Notes under the pieces: generated by a model | What the model saw: only the letters and a program-made list of their open reading frames with translations | What the model was told of the DNA's origin: nothing | Database searches by the model: none | Shown here: positions 20,988 to 28,982 of the stretch, in pieces | Position numbering within the stretch: position 1 is the first letter of the stretch | How the letters are laid out: each line of letters opens with the position of its first letter | Program-made: the position numbers and the translations under genes | NCBI RefSeq assembly: GCF_000472925.1 | Contig: NZ_AXAS01000060.1 | Coordinates: 169 to 53,210 of the forward strand | Direction: 5' to 3' | DNA from: Bradyrhizobium sp. Ec3.3 | GTDB lineage: Bacteria; Pseudomonadota; Alphaproteobacteria; Rhizobiales; Xanthobacteraceae | DNA: 53,042 nucleotides

Positions 20988-22913
20988 CTAGATCTCCAGC
21001 TCCGTGCCGAACTCCACCACCTGTCCAGTCGGCACGCCGAAGAATGCCGCGGAACGTTCGGCGTTGCGTTGCAGGAAGGCGAACAGCGACTCCCGCCAGA
21101 CCCACATGCCCGGGACGTCCTCGCGCGGGATGATGGTCTCGCGGCCGACATAGTAGGTGATGTCGGAGAGGTCGATGCCCGGCAATTTGCCCTGCCGGCA
21201 GGCGAGCTTCAGCCCCTCATAGATGGTCGGGTTCTGCATGAAGCCGTAATGCAGGACCACGCGGGTGATCGCCGGGATGATCTCGATCACCTCGGTGCGC
21301 TCCTCGTCGGGCACGTGGGGGATTTCCTCGATCAGGACGGTCACGAGCAGCACGCGTTCGTGCAGGACGCGATTGTGCTTGACGAATTGCGTCAGCGCGA
21401 GCGGCACGCCTCTCGGCGCCGAAGCGAGATAGACGGCGGTGCCGGGCAGGCGGGCGCGGCACTTGTTGACCGCGGTCTCGATCAGATCCTCCTCGGGCTG
21501 GCGTAGCCGCGCGCGGGCGTGCTCGACGAGTTTTACGCCGCTGCGCCAGGTTAGCATCAGGAAGGCGACGAGGCCGGCGAGCAGCAGCGGAAACCATCCG
21601 CCCTCGAACAGCTTGATCGAATTGGCTGCGAAGAAGATCACATCGATCGCGAAGAAGAAGCCGTTGACCGCGACCACGAGCCAGGGCGAATAGCCCCACT
21701 GGATTGCGACCAGCGCGGCGAGCAGCGTGGTGATCGCCATCAGGAGCGACACCGCGATGCCATAGGCTCCGGCGAGCGCATCCGAGGTGCCGAAGGAGAG
21801 CACCGCGCCGAGCGTTGCGGCGGCGAGCAGCCAGTTCACCAGCGGCACGTAGATCTGGCCAATCGCATGGCTCGTGGTATGGCGGATCTGCATCCGCGGC
21901 AGGAAGCCGAGCTGGATCGATTGCTGGGTCAGCGAGAACACGCCCGAGATGATCGCCTGCGAGGCGATCACGGTCGCAACCGCCGAGAAGGCGACCAGCG
22001 GGTAATGCAGCGCATCCGGGCAGAGCTGGAAGAACGGATTCTCGATCATCGTGGGGTCGGTGATCAGGAGCGCGGCCTGGCCGAAATAGTTGAGCACCAG
22101 GGCCGGCAGGCAGATGGCGAACCAGGCGAGCCGGATCGGCAAGCGCCCGAAATGCCCCATGTCGGCATACATCGCCTCGCCGCCGGTCACCGCCAGGAAG
22201 GCCGCGCCGAGGATCGCGAAGGAAACGTGGAAATCCTGGTGGATCAGGAATTCGAAGGCATAGAGCGGGCTCAGCGCAGCCAGCACCGCTGGCGCCTTGA
22301 CGATGCCGTGGATGCCGAGCGCGGCGAGCACGCCGAACCAGGCCAGCATGACGGGGCCAAAGATCCGGCCGATGAAGCCGGTGCCCTGCTTCTGCATCAT
22401 GAAGAGACCGATCAGGATGACGATGGTGATGGGCACCACGACCGGCGCGAGCGAGGGCGCATCCACTTTCAGGCCTTCGATGGCGCTCAGGACCGAGATC
22501 GCCGGCGTGATCGCGCCATCGCCATAGAGCAGGGCGGCGCCGACGAGGCCGACCACCAGGAGATGCGCGCGCCAGGTGCCTGGTTGCGCCTGACGAGCAT
22601 GCAGCAGTGCCAGCAGGGCCACGATGCCGCCTTCGCCGCGGTTATCGGCGCGCAGGATCAGCAGCGCGTATTTCAGCGAGATGATCAGGAGCAGCGCCCA
22701 CAAGATGAGGGACGCAACGCCGAGCACGGCGTCCTGTGTCACCGTCCCACCATGGGCGGCCGCCTTGGCGGCTTCCTTCAGGGCATAAAGGGGGCTGGTC
22801 CCGATATCACCATAGACGACCCCGAGGGCGCCCATGGTCATGGCAAGCGGCAGCGGATCGGGATGGTGGCCGGTAGCAACAGCAGGCGTACTGGACAATG
22901 GCAACCCCCTCAT
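20988..22913 (-). CDS. kup: Kup-type low-affinity potassium transporter
   Basis: The 641-aa inner-membrane protein begins with the Kup signature MTMGALGVVYGDIGTSPLYALKE (about residues 25-47), followed by about 12 transmembrane helices (for example GDGAITPAISVLSAIEGLKV, VFSLTQQSIQLGFLPRM) and a hydrophilic C-terminal domain of about 160 aa ending GQVVEFGTELEI. It imports K+ with protons. The length agrees with Kup (620-640 aa). It is convergent with the frameshifted gene, 18 bases away. No riboswitch is evident in the 120 bases upstream. Confidence 0.95.
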   Translation of the reverse strand: MRGLPLSSTPAVATGHHPDPLPLAMTMGALGVVYGDIGTSPLYALKEAAKAAAHGGTVTQDAVLGVASLILWALLLIISLKYALLILRADNRGEGGIVALLALLHARQAQPGTWRAHLLVVGLVGAALLYGDGAITPAISVLSAIEGLKVDAPSLAPVVVPITIVILIGLFMMQKQGTGFIGRIFGPVMLAWFGVLAALGIHGIVKAPAVLAALSPLYAFEFLIHQDFHVSFAILGAAFLAVTGGEAMYADMGHFGRLPIRLAWFAICLPALVLNYFGQAALLITDPTMIENPFFQLCPDALHYPLVAFSAVATVIASQAIISGVFSLTQQSIQLGFLPRMQIRHTTSHAIGQIYVPLVNWLLAAATLGAVLSFGTSDALAGAYGIAVSLLMAITTLLAALVAIQWGYSPWLVVAVNGFFFAIDVIFFAANSIKLFEGGWFPLLLAGLVAFLMLTWRSGVKLVEHARARLRQPEEDLIETAVNKCRARLPGTAVYLASAPRGVPLALTQFVKHNRVLHERVLLVTVLIEEIPHVPDEERTEVIEIIPAITRVVLHYGFMQNPTIYEGLKLACRQGKLPGIDLSDITYYVGRETIIPREDVPGMWVWRESLFAFLQRNAERSAAFFGVPTGQVVEFGTELEI

Positions 22914-23033
22914 GGCGACGCGCCCGCCGGGCTATCCGGGGGGCGCGATCGTCAGCTCAGTCTGCGACGAGACGTCGCAAATTTCCATGGGGTTTGTGTG
23001 ACGCCGGATGACGCCGGATTAGGCAGCGTTGGC

Positions 23034-23291
23034 CTACGGCGTCCGGTCGGCGGTCACAAGGCGCACCTCTCGGACGTTGGCCTTGGTGTCGGCGCGGCGC
23101 AGGCAGGAGGCTTCGAAGTTCGGCCAGGCTTGCTGCGAGCAATCCTTGCCAACGACGCGGATGTCCAGCCGGTCACCCTTGGCGAGGGGCTGCGGCACGC
23201 TGGCTTCGACGGTCGGAGCGAAACCGGGCAGCACGGTAAGAGCCGCGGCAACGCACGCAGCAACAGCGATCGCTGAAAGAGCCTTGATCAT
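23034..23291 (-). CDS. Small secreted hypothetical protein, 85 aa
   Basis: The start at 23291 gives a clear signal peptide (MIKALSAIAVAACVAAALTV, cleavage near EAS) and a 55-aa mature part: PQPLAKGDRLDIRVVGKDCS, WPNFEASCLRRADTKAN. Two Cys in the mature part could form a disulfide. The sequence resembles short periplasmic proteins found repeatedly in Bradyrhizobium genomes, with no known role. It stands alone between kup and coaD. Confidence 0.75.
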   Translation of the reverse strand: MIKALSAIAVAACVAAALTVLPGFAPTVEASVPQPLAKGDRLDIRVVGKDCSQQAWPNFEASCLRRADTKANVREVRLVTADRTP

Positions 23292-23386
23292 CGACGGTCC
23301 CCTGTGATGCGGCCGCTGCGCCTGTTTGCGGCCCGTCATTTCGTTGGGCGGATTAGTAACCATGGCCAGTTTCCGGACGTCTTCGC

Positions 23387-23416
23387 GGATGGCGAAAATG
23401 GTTTCGTTCGCCATCC
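23387..23416. other. Hairpin with U-rich flank upstream of coaD
   Basis: GGATGGCGAA (23387-23396) and TTCGCCATCC (23407-23416) form a 10-bp stem with a 10-base loop, followed by GTTTTGTTTCG. Read on the plus strand it resembles a weak terminator, yet no plus-strand gene lies just before it. It is 125 bases upstream of coaD. Confidence 0.45.
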
Positions 23417-23540
23417 GTTTTGTTTCGTCGCTGCCCCCAGGACGAAACAGTTCAGGGGATTCCGACAGGCTTTCGCAGGAAAAGCGGGCAGGGAACCTGG
23501 CCGGCTTGCCGGGCAGGGCGTGGCGCGGTAGGAGGAGGCC

Positions 23541-24038
23541 ATGCCGCGTATCGCCTTTTATCCGGGTTCCTTCGACCCCATCACCAACGGCCATCTGGAC
23601 GTGGTCCGGCATGCCGTTACCCTGTGCGACCGGCTGGTCGTGGCGCTCGGCGTGCACCCCGGCAAGAAGCCGCTGTTCTCGACCGAGGAGCGGCTTCAGA
23701 TGCTGCACGATGTCTGCGGGCCGATCGCCGCCCAGGCCGGCTGCGCCTTCGAAGCCACGACCTTCGACGACCTGACCGTGACCGCGGCGCGCAAGCACGG
23801 TGCGACCATCATGATCAGGGGTCTTCGCGATAGCACCGACCTCGACTACGAGATGCAGCTCGCCGGCATGAACGAGGCCATGGCGCCGGAGGTGCACACC
23901 GTCTTCCTGCCGGCCTCACCCATGGTCCGCCCGATCACCGCCACACTGGTGCGCCAGATCGCCGGCATGGGCGGGGATGTCTCGGCGTTCGTACCGCCGC
24001 TCGTCGCAAGCCTGCTCAAGGCAAAATTCGCCAGCTAA
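23541..24038 (+). CDS. coaD: Pantetheine-phosphate adenylyltransferase
   Basis: CoaD joins ATP and 4'-phosphopantetheine to make dephospho-CoA, the fourth step of CoA synthesis. The 165-aa protein has the nucleotidyltransferase start RIAFYPGSFDPITNGHLDVV with the T/HxGH motif as TNGH (residues 15-18), LVVALGVHPGKKPLFS, IMIRGLRDSTDLDYEMQLA and MNEAMAPEVHTVFLPA. An excellent GGAGGAGG precedes the ATG. Location after gyrA and before the cyclophilins is the usual order in this genus. Confidence 0.97.
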   Translation: MPRIAFYPGSFDPITNGHLDVVRHAVTLCDRLVVALGVHPGKKPLFSTEERLQMLHDVCGPIAAQAGCAFEATTFDDLTVTAARKHGATIMIRGLRDSTDLDYEMQLAGMNEAMAPEVHTVFLPASPMVRPITATLVRQIAGMGGDVSAFVPPLVASLLKAKFAS

Positions 24039-24074
24039 CGGCGCGCGTTTCATCTCATCTGATCCGGAGTTTTC

Positions 24075-24650
24075 ATGATCCGTCGTCTCGCAATCCTTGC
24101 CACGATCTTTGCCGCGTTGATCGGCATTGCCCCTGCGGTCGCCCAGACCCTGCCGGCGGGCCTCGACAAGGCCAACGCGCTCGTCATCGACACCACCAAA
24201 GGCCGCGTCGTCATCAAGCTGCGCACGGATCTTGCGCCCCAGCACGCCGAGCGGCTGAAGCAGCTCGCGCGCGAGGGCTTCTACAACAACGTGCCGTTCC
24301 ATCGCGTGATGGACGGCTTCATGGCGCAGACCGGCGACGGCCAGAACGGCAACGGCACCGGCGGCTCGAAATATCCGAACCTGAAGCAGGAATTCTCCAA
24401 GGTGCATTTCGCCCGCGGCATCGTCGGCATGGCCCGCCGCGGCGATAGCGTCGACAGCGCCAATTCGCAGTTCTTCATCATGTTCGCGGACGGCGGCAGC
24501 CTCGACGGCCAGTACACCGTGATCGGCGAGGTCGTGCAGGGCATGGACGTCGTCGACAAGCTGAAGAAGGCCCCGCCTGGCTCCGGAAGCGGCACCGTCA
24601 CCGATCCCGACAAGATGGTGAAGGTGCAGGTCGCCGCCGACATCAAATAG
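24075..24650 (+). CDS. Periplasmic peptidyl-prolyl cis-trans isomerase (cyclophilin)
   Basis: The 191-aa protein has a signal peptide (IRRLAILATIFAALIGIAPAVAQ) and a complete cyclophilin domain: NVPFHRVMDGFMAQTGDGQNGNGTGG (catalytic Arg in FHRV), EFSKVHFARGIVGMARRGDSVDSANSQFFIMFADGGSLDGQYTVIGEV. It speeds proline isomerisation during folding in the periplasm, like PpiA. It is first of three co-directional genes: this gene, the TolA/TonB-like small protein and the cytoplasmic cyclophilin. Confidence 0.93.
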   Translation: MIRRLAILATIFAALIGIAPAVAQTLPAGLDKANALVIDTTKGRVVIKLRTDLAPQHAERLKQLAREGFYNNVPFHRVMDGFMAQTGDGQNGNGTGGSKYPNLKQEFSKVHFARGIVGMARRGDSVDSANSQFFIMFADGGSLDGQYTVIGEVVQGMDVVDKLKKAPPGSGSGTVTDPDKMVKVQVAADIK

Positions 24651-24658
24651 GAGAGACG

Positions 24659-25066
24659 ATGGCGCGCCGCGGCGAAAAGCTCCTCGTAGCTGCCGCGGTG
24701 CTCCTGCTTGGCACGAGCGCGCCTGCGCAGGACGACAAGGTCAATACCATCCGCGATGTCATTGTGCGGCTGGGCCGCTGCTGGAAACCGCCGCCGCCAG
24801 CAAAGGCTCGCCCCATCGACATTACCGTCGTCGTGAGCTTTAACCGCGCCGGAGACATTTTGGGCCATCCGCGGATTACCTACGAGTCCGCCGAGGCGTC
24901 CGACGATGACCGGTTGCAGTACCGGATCGCGGTGATGGAGGCATTGCAACGCTGCACGCCGATGCCATTTACCGAAACGATGGCCGGCGCCGCTGCGGGG
25001 CGTCCATTCGCGGTCCAGTTCCACGGCCGGAAGACTTCACCCCCAACCCAAGAGAGAAGAACATGA
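24659..25066 (+). CDS. Secreted TolA/TonB C-terminal-like protein
   Basis: The 135-aa product has a signal sequence (KLLVAAAVLLLGTSAPAQD) and one small domain: NTIRDVIVRLGRCWKPPPP, VVVSFNRAGDILGHPRITY, and ALQRCTPMPFTE. This CW-x-x-P ... V-x-F-x-x-x-G ... RCxPxPF order is that of the TolA/TonB C-terminal fold, with two conserved Cys. It lacks the membrane anchor and long linker of real TolA. It starts 8 bases after ppiA and its stop overlaps the next start (ATGA), so the three genes form an operon. Confidence 0.75.
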   Translation: MARRGEKLLVAAAVLLLGTSAPAQDDKVNTIRDVIVRLGRCWKPPPPAKARPIDITVVVSFNRAGDILGHPRITYESAEASDDDRLQYRIAVMEALQRCTPMPFTETMAGAAAGRPFAVQFHGRKTSPPTQERRT

Positions 25067-25527
25067 GCGTCACCGAAAACACCCTGATCCTCGAAACCAC
25101 GCAGGGCCCCGTCACCATCGAGATGCGGCCCGACCTCGCGCCCGGCCACGTCGCGCGCATCAAGGAGCTGGTGCGCGAAGGCTTCTACGACGGCATCGTG
25201 TTCCATCGCGTGATCGACGGCTTCATGGCGCAGACCGGCTGCCCGCACGGCACCGGCACCGGCGGCTCCGGCAAGAAGCTGAAGGCCGAGTTCAACAAGG
25301 AGCCGCATGTGCGCGGCACCGCCTCGATGGCCCGTGCCGCCAACCCCGATTCCGGCGACAGCCAGTTCTTCATCTGCTTCGACGACGCCCACTTCCTCGA
25401 CAACCAGTACACCGTGTGGGGCAAGGTCACCGCGGGCATGGAGAACGTCGACAAGATCAAGCGCGGCGAGCCCGTGATGAATCCCGACAAGATCGTCAAG
25501 GCGCGCATGGCGGCGGACAAGGAGTAG
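25063..25527 (+). CDS. ppiB: Cytoplasmic peptidyl-prolyl cis-trans isomerase (cyclophilin)
   Basis: The 154-aa protein has no signal peptide and a full cyclophilin domain: LILETTQGPVTIEMRPDLAP, GIVFHRVIDGFMAQTGCPHGTGTGGSG, GTASMARAANPDSGDSQFFICFDDAHFLDNQYTVWGKV. It is the cytosolic partner of the periplasmic enzyme 1 kb upstream; the two share about half their residues and probably arose by duplication. Its ATG overlaps the previous stop codon (ATGA at 25063), indicating translational coupling. Confidence 0.95.
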   Translation: MSVTENTLILETTQGPVTIEMRPDLAPGHVARIKELVREGFYDGIVFHRVIDGFMAQTGCPHGTGTGGSGKKLKAEFNKEPHVRGTASMARAANPDSGDSQFFICFDDAHFLDNQYTVWGKVTAGMENVDKIKRGEPVMNPDKIVKARMAADKE

Positions 25528-25535
25528 CCAGAAAT

Positions 25536-25633
25536 CGTCATTCCGGGGCGCGCGCTAGCGCGAACCCGGAATGTCGCGCCACAATCTCGAGATTCCGGAT
25601 CGCCGCGCTTGTGGCGCGGCGTCCGGAATGACG
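25536..25633. repeat. Palindromic repeat (CGTCATTCCGG family)
   Basis: CGTCATTCCGG (25536-25546) and CCGGAATGACG (25623-25633) are perfect outer arms; inner short complementary segments (GGCGCG... and CGCGCC) add structure. It fills the gap between ppiB and queA. Confidence 0.85.
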
Positions 25634-25650
25634 ATGGTGGCTTCAAGATT

Positions 25651-26724
25651 ATGCGCACCGATCTCTTTGATTTCGATTTGCCCGCCGAGCGCATCGCACT
25701 GCGCCCGGCGCATCCGCGCGACTCCGCGAAGATGCTGGTCGTGGAGCGCGGCGCGCTGCGCGATCAGCTCATCTCCGACCTGCCGCAATGGCTGAAGCCG
25801 GGCGACCAGCTCGTCGTCAACGACACCAAGGTGATCGCGGCGCAGCTTAGGGGACGCCGCATCGGCCGCGAGACCGAGCCTAAGATCGAGGCGACCTTGA
25901 TCAAGCGGCTCGACGGTTCGCGTTGGCAGGCGCTGGTAAAGCCGGCCAAGAAGCTCGTCGCTGGTGACCGCATCCGCTTCGGCAACGAAGGCAAGGTCTG
26001 CCTGCTTGGCCATCTCGATGCCGAGGTCGAAGCCAAGGGCACCGAGGGCGAGGTGACGCTGTCGTTCTCGTTCCACGGGCCGACGCTGGATCAGGCGATA
26101 TCAGATCTCGGCAGCCCGCCGCTGCCGCCCTACATCGCCTCGAAGCGCACGCCGGACGAGCAGGACCTGGCCGATTATCAGACCATGTTCGCTGCGCATG
26201 AAGGCGCAGTCGCGGCGCCCACCGCCGGCCTGCATTTCACGCCCGTGCTGGAGCAGGCGTTGCGCACGCGCGGCGTCGGCCTCAACCGTGTCACGCTGCA
26301 TGTCGGGGCGGGGACGTTCCTGCCGGTGAAGGTCGACGACACCGAAGGCCACAAGATGCACGCGGAATGGGGGACAATCTCTCCCGAGACGGCGGATGCG
26401 CTGAACATGGCGCGGAAGAACGGCGGCCGCATCGTCGCGGTCGGCACGACGTCGCTGCGATTACTGGAGAGCGCAGCCGATGAGGATGGCACGATCCAGC
26501 CCTTCGCGGCCGACACGGCGATCTTCATCACCCCCGGCTATCGCTTCCGCGCGGTCGATATCTTGCTGACCAATTTCCATCTGCCGCGCTCGACCCTGTT
26601 CATGCTGGTGTCGGCATTCTCGGGGCTCGAGACGATGAAGCAGGCCTATGCGCATGCGATCGCGGAGGGGTATCGGTTCTATTCGTATGGCGATGCGTGC
26701 CTGTTGTTTCAGGCAGACCAGTAA
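25651..26724 (+). CDS. queA: S-adenosylmethionine:tRNA ribosyltransferase-isomerase
   Basis: QueA moves the ribosyl part of SAM to preQ1 in tRNA to form epoxyqueuosine, one step after Tgt. The start at 25651 gives 357 aa: MRTDLFDFDLPAERIALRPA, PGDQLVVNDTKVIAAQLRGRR, AAPTAGLHFTPVLEQALRTRG and LHVGAGTFLPVKVDDTEGHKMHAEW, all diagnostic. The length is usual. tgt lies 4.5 kb downstream in the same direction, so the queuosine genes are near but separated by asd and the TetR locus. Confidence 0.97.
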   Translation: MRTDLFDFDLPAERIALRPAHPRDSAKMLVVERGALRDQLISDLPQWLKPGDQLVVNDTKVIAAQLRGRRIGRETEPKIEATLIKRLDGSRWQALVKPAKKLVAGDRIRFGNEGKVCLLGHLDAEVEAKGTEGEVTLSFSFHGPTLDQAISDLGSPPLPPYIASKRTPDEQDLADYQTMFAAHEGAVAAPTAGLHFTPVLEQALRTRGVGLNRVTLHVGAGTFLPVKVDDTEGHKMHAEWGTISPETADALNMARKNGGRIVAVGTTSLRLLESAADEDGTIQPFAADTAIFITPGYRFRAVDILLTNFHLPRSTLFMLVSAFSGLETMKQAYAHAIAEGYRFYSYGDACLLFQADQ

Positions 26725-26728
26725 GGTT

Positions 26729-26841
26729 CTCGTGTCCCGGACGCGGTGCAGCGCGCGAGCGATGCACCGCTGAGCCGGGACCCAGCTAGGCCCCGGCTCA
26801 GCAGCGCATCACTTTGTGCTGCGCTGCGTCCGGGGCACGAG
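26729..26841. repeat. Nested palindromic repeat (CTCGTGTCCCGGACGC family)
   Basis: CTCGTGTCCCGGACGC at the left and GCGTCCGGGGCACGAG at the right are near-perfect arms. Inside is a second stem CTGAGCCGGGAC/CCCCGGCTCAG. It separates queA from asd (convergent), probably ending both transcripts. Confidence 0.88.
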
Positions 26842-26854
26842 AGTAATCGACAAA

Positions 26855-27880
26855 TTACGCCATCACGCGCTGCGGCAGCAGCTCTGCGATCTGCACGGCG
26901 TTGAGTGCCGCGCCCTTGAGCAACTGGTCGGCTGCCACGAACATCGAGATCGAATGCCCCGAGGGATCGCTGAGGTCCTTGCGGATGCGGCCGACGAGGA
27001 CGTCGTCCTGGCCCGAGGCGTCGATCGGCATCGGGAAGTAGTTCTTGGCGCGGTCGTCCACGACCTTAACGCCGGGCGCCTGGGCCATGATCGCGCGGAC
27101 CTGGTCCTCGGTGATCGGCTTCTCGCATTCGAAGGTGATGGCCTCGCAATGGGCGCGCAGCACCGGCACGCGGACGCAGGTGACGCCGATGGCGATCTTC
27201 TCGTCCTCGAAGATCTTGCGGGTCTCCTTGATGACCTTGGTCTCCTCGTCGTTGTAGCCGGTCTCGGGATCGACAGCCGTGTTGTGGTTGAAGAGATTGA
27301 AGGCGTAGGGGTGCGGCATCACCCTGGGCGTATAGACCTGCCCGTTGAGATTGGCGCGGGTGGATTCGACGAGTTCTTCCATCGCAGCAGCACCAGCGCC
27401 GCTGGCGGCCTGATAGGTCGAAATGATCAGCCGCTTGATACGGTTCTTCTGGTGGATCGGCCACAGCGGCACGAGCGCGGTGATCGCGGCGCAGTTCGGG
27501 TTGGCGATAATGCCCTTGTGGTCGCGGATGCGGTTCGCGTTGATCTCGGGGATCACCAGCGGCACGTTCGGATCCATGCGGAAGGCGGAGGAGTTGTCGA
27601 CGACAACGGCGCCGGACTTCACCGCGATCGGCGCGTACTTCTTCGAGATGCTGCCGCCGGCGGAGAACAGCGCGATGTCGACGCCGTCGAAGGAGCGCTC
27701 GCCCAGCTCCTCGATCACGACCGGCTGGCCGCGGAACGACACCGTCTTGCCGGCGGAGCGGGCGCTGGCCAGCGCCTTCAGCTTGCCGACGCGGAAACCA
27801 CGCTTGTCCATGGTGGCGATGAATTCGGCGCCCACCGCACCGGTGACGCCGACAATCGCGACGACGGGATCGTTACTCAC
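26855..27880 (-). CDS. asd: Aspartate-semialdehyde dehydrogenase
   Basis: Asd reduces aspartyl phosphate to aspartate semialdehyde, the branch point to Lys/diaminopimelate, Thr, Met and Ile. I prefer the GTG at 27880 (MSNDPVVAIVGVTGAVGAEF), which has GGAGG five bases before it; an in-frame ATG at 27892 would add four residues and contain that Shine-Dalgarno. The 341-aa product has the NADP site GVTGAVGAEF, catalytic Cys in IIANPNCAAITALVPL and VSTYQAASGAG-like ISTYQAASGAGAAAMEEL. A Thr-rich leader peptide, terminator hairpin and promoter lie upstream and suggest attenuation. Confidence 0.95.
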   Translation of the reverse strand: MSNDPVVAIVGVTGAVGAEFIATMDKRGFRVGKLKALASARSAGKTVSFRGQPVVIEELGERSFDGVDIALFSAGGSISKKYAPIAVKSGAVVVDNSSAFRMDPNVPLVIPEINANRIRDHKGIIANPNCAAITALVPLWPIHQKNRIKRLIISTYQAASGAGAAAMEELVESTRANLNGQVYTPRVMPHPYAFNLFNHNTAVDPETGYNDEETKVIKETRKIFEDEKIAIGVTCVRVPVLRAHCEAITFECEKPITEDQVRAIMAQAPGVKVVDDRAKNYFPMPIDASGQDDVLVGRIRKDLSDPSGHSISMFVAADQLLKGAALNAVQIAELLPQRVMA

Positions 27881-27900
27881 ATTCTCCTCCATTTCAGTTG

Positions 27901-27947
27901 AGCATGATCTTGTCGGAAAACCGGAGTCCACTTTTCCGGATCATGCT
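27901..27947. repeat. Palindromic repeat (GAGCATGATC family)
   Basis: AGCATGATC (27901-27909) and GATCATGCT (27939-27947) flank complementary GGAAAACCGG/CCACTTTTCCGG segments. This very common rhizobial palindrome sits inside the 5' untranslated part of the asd transcript, between attenuator and ribosome-binding site. Confidence 0.9.
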
Positions 27948-27957
27948 TTGCAGGCAT

Positions 27958-27989
27958 AAAAAAAGCCCCGGACCACGAGGGCGGGGCTT
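27958..27989 (-). terminator. Attenuator-type terminator upstream of asd
   Basis: On the minus strand AAGCCCCG, an 11-base loop, CGGGGCTT, then U7 (bases 27964 to 27958) form a strong intrinsic terminator. It lies 28 bases after the leader-peptide stop and about 78 bases before asd. The CGGGGC inside the leader reading frame (about 28040-28045) can pair with the GCCCCG arm and so prevent the terminator, as expected for an attenuator. It could also serve as the terminator of the PepSY gene upstream. Confidence 0.8.
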
Positions 27990-28017
27990 CGGTTGAGCTG
28001 ATGCGTAAAGTCGACGA

Positions 28018-28089
28018 CTACGCGCGCACGCCTCCCCGGGCCCCGAAGGCCGTGGTGGTTTTCGTCGTGCGTTTCGTCGCGGTCATCAT
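28018..28089 (-). CDS. Thr-rich leader peptide of asd (putative)
   Basis: From ATG 28089 the minus strand encodes 23 aa beginning MMTATKRTTKTTTAFG and ending VRA, stop TAG at 28018-28020. Seven of the first 13 residues are Thr, including a TTT run (codons ACC ACC ACG). It is followed by the hairpin/U7 terminator and then asd. A promoter (TTGACG, 17 bp, CATAAG) would start transcription at about the first ATG, so translation is probably leaderless, which explains the missing Shine-Dalgarno. Stalling at Thr codons when charged tRNA-Thr is scarce would favour read-through into asd. This is an inference from sequence alone. Confidence 0.65.
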   Translation of the reverse strand: MMTATKRTTKTTTAFGARGGVRA

Positions 28090-28097
28090 GGCGGCGA

Positions 28098-28126
28098 CTT
28101 ATGCGGGAGAGTTTTGCCGCCGTCAA
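28098..28126 (-). promoter_or_regulatory. Promoter of the asd leader
   Basis: On the minus strand TTGACG (28126-28121), a 17-base spacer and CATAAG (28103-28098) match sigma-70 boxes in 9 of 12 positions. Transcription would begin about 7 bases later, near 28091-28089, at the leader ATG. Confidence 0.55.
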
Positions 28127-28171
28127 CGGCTTTTCAGGCAGATCCGGCTGTAACGGAGCGGGCGCCTGGTA

Positions 28172-28789
28172 TTACCGCCGGTTCGCGGCGCCGGGCGGCT
28201 CGAGGATGACCTCCTTGAGGTCGTTGCCGCTCATGACGACGATCGCAAAACTCAGCCGGCCGCCCTCGCGGACCATGCCGCCGCTGATCGCCTTGCCCGA
28301 GGCCGCGTGCTCGGCCACGCGCACGGCGTCGGCCAGCCGATGCTGGATGGTCTTGAGGGTGGCGAGGTTGCTGCGGTCATCGGCATCGAACTCGTGGAGC
28401 GGTGAGGCGGCGGCGCCGCCGACGATCTTGCCGGTTGTGGCGTCGATCGCGTGCTGCCAGACGCGGTCATTATGCAGGGTCTTCACGCGGTAGACCGGCG
28501 AGGCGGCGGCGCCGTCGAAACTGACGTCGGCCGTCGTCGAGCCTGCATGCTGTGCCTCGGCGATCGCCATCGCCTGCCTCAGCGAGATCGCGGAGCCGCG
28601 GAACCGCGCGAGCTCGCGCTCGACCGCCCGCTGATCCAGGACGGCGCCGTCGTCGGCCTCGCTCCGAAGCGAGGCCCGCGCGTCGATCGATGCCGTGGTC
28701 GCATAGACCGGGGCAGGGAGCAGGACCGCCAACAGGGCGAGCACGAGCAGTGATTTCCAGCGTTTCGGAGCGCGCATCGGTGCCGTCAT
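28172..28789 (-). CDS. PepSY domain-containing secreted protein
   Basis: From ATG 28789 the product has about 205 aa: signal peptide (WKSLLVLALLAVLLPAPVYA) and then two PepSY-like units, SLRQAMAIAEAQHAGSTTADVSFD with YRVKTLHNDRVWQHAIDATTGKIVG, and LKTIQHRLADAVRVAEHAASGKAISGG. PepSY domains act as periplasmic inhibitor or sensor modules. A GTG nine bases upstream is an alternative start. A 19-bp palindromic operator identical in design to the one before the patatin gene lies about 120 bases upstream, so the TetR protein encoded next door probably controls it. Confidence 0.8.
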   Translation of the reverse strand: MTAPMRAPKRWKSLLVLALLAVLLPAPVYATTASIDARASLRSEADDGAVLDQRAVERELARFRGSAISLRQAMAIAEAQHAGSTTADVSFDGAAASPVYRVKTLHNDRVWQHAIDATTGKIVGGAAASPLHEFDADDRSNLATLKTIQHRLADAVRVAEHAASGKAISGGMVREGGRLSFAIVVMSGNDLKEVILEPPGAANRR

Positions 28790-28908
28790 CGTCTTCACCC
28801 CGTGCGGAGCGTTGCAACAGCGTAGGATATTGCAGCGATCAAAGTCTTAAGAACGGTGCGGGCCTGCCAGGGGCTAGGAAGGCATCAGCCCGAACCTTGC
28901 TTATAACT

Positions 28909-28927
28909 AAACCATACCGTATCGTTT
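28909..28927 (-). promoter_or_regulatory. Palindromic operator before the PepSY gene
   Basis: AAACCATACCGTATCGTTT is a 19-bp palindrome (8 of 9 half-site pairs). It lies between a possible -35 (TTGCTC, minus strand, 28939-28934) and -10 (TATGGT, 28916-28911) spaced by 17 bases. A near-identical site lies at 31119-31137. Confidence 0.75.
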
Positions 28928-28982
28928 TATTTCGAGCAAGGCGCGATTGGCCGCACGGCGGGGATAACCGGTCACGAATCTG

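Noticed and set aside
21867..23276. 469-aa open frame opposite kup
   Set aside because: It is antisense to Kup and rich in Arg, Asp, Gly, Gln and His without any domain.
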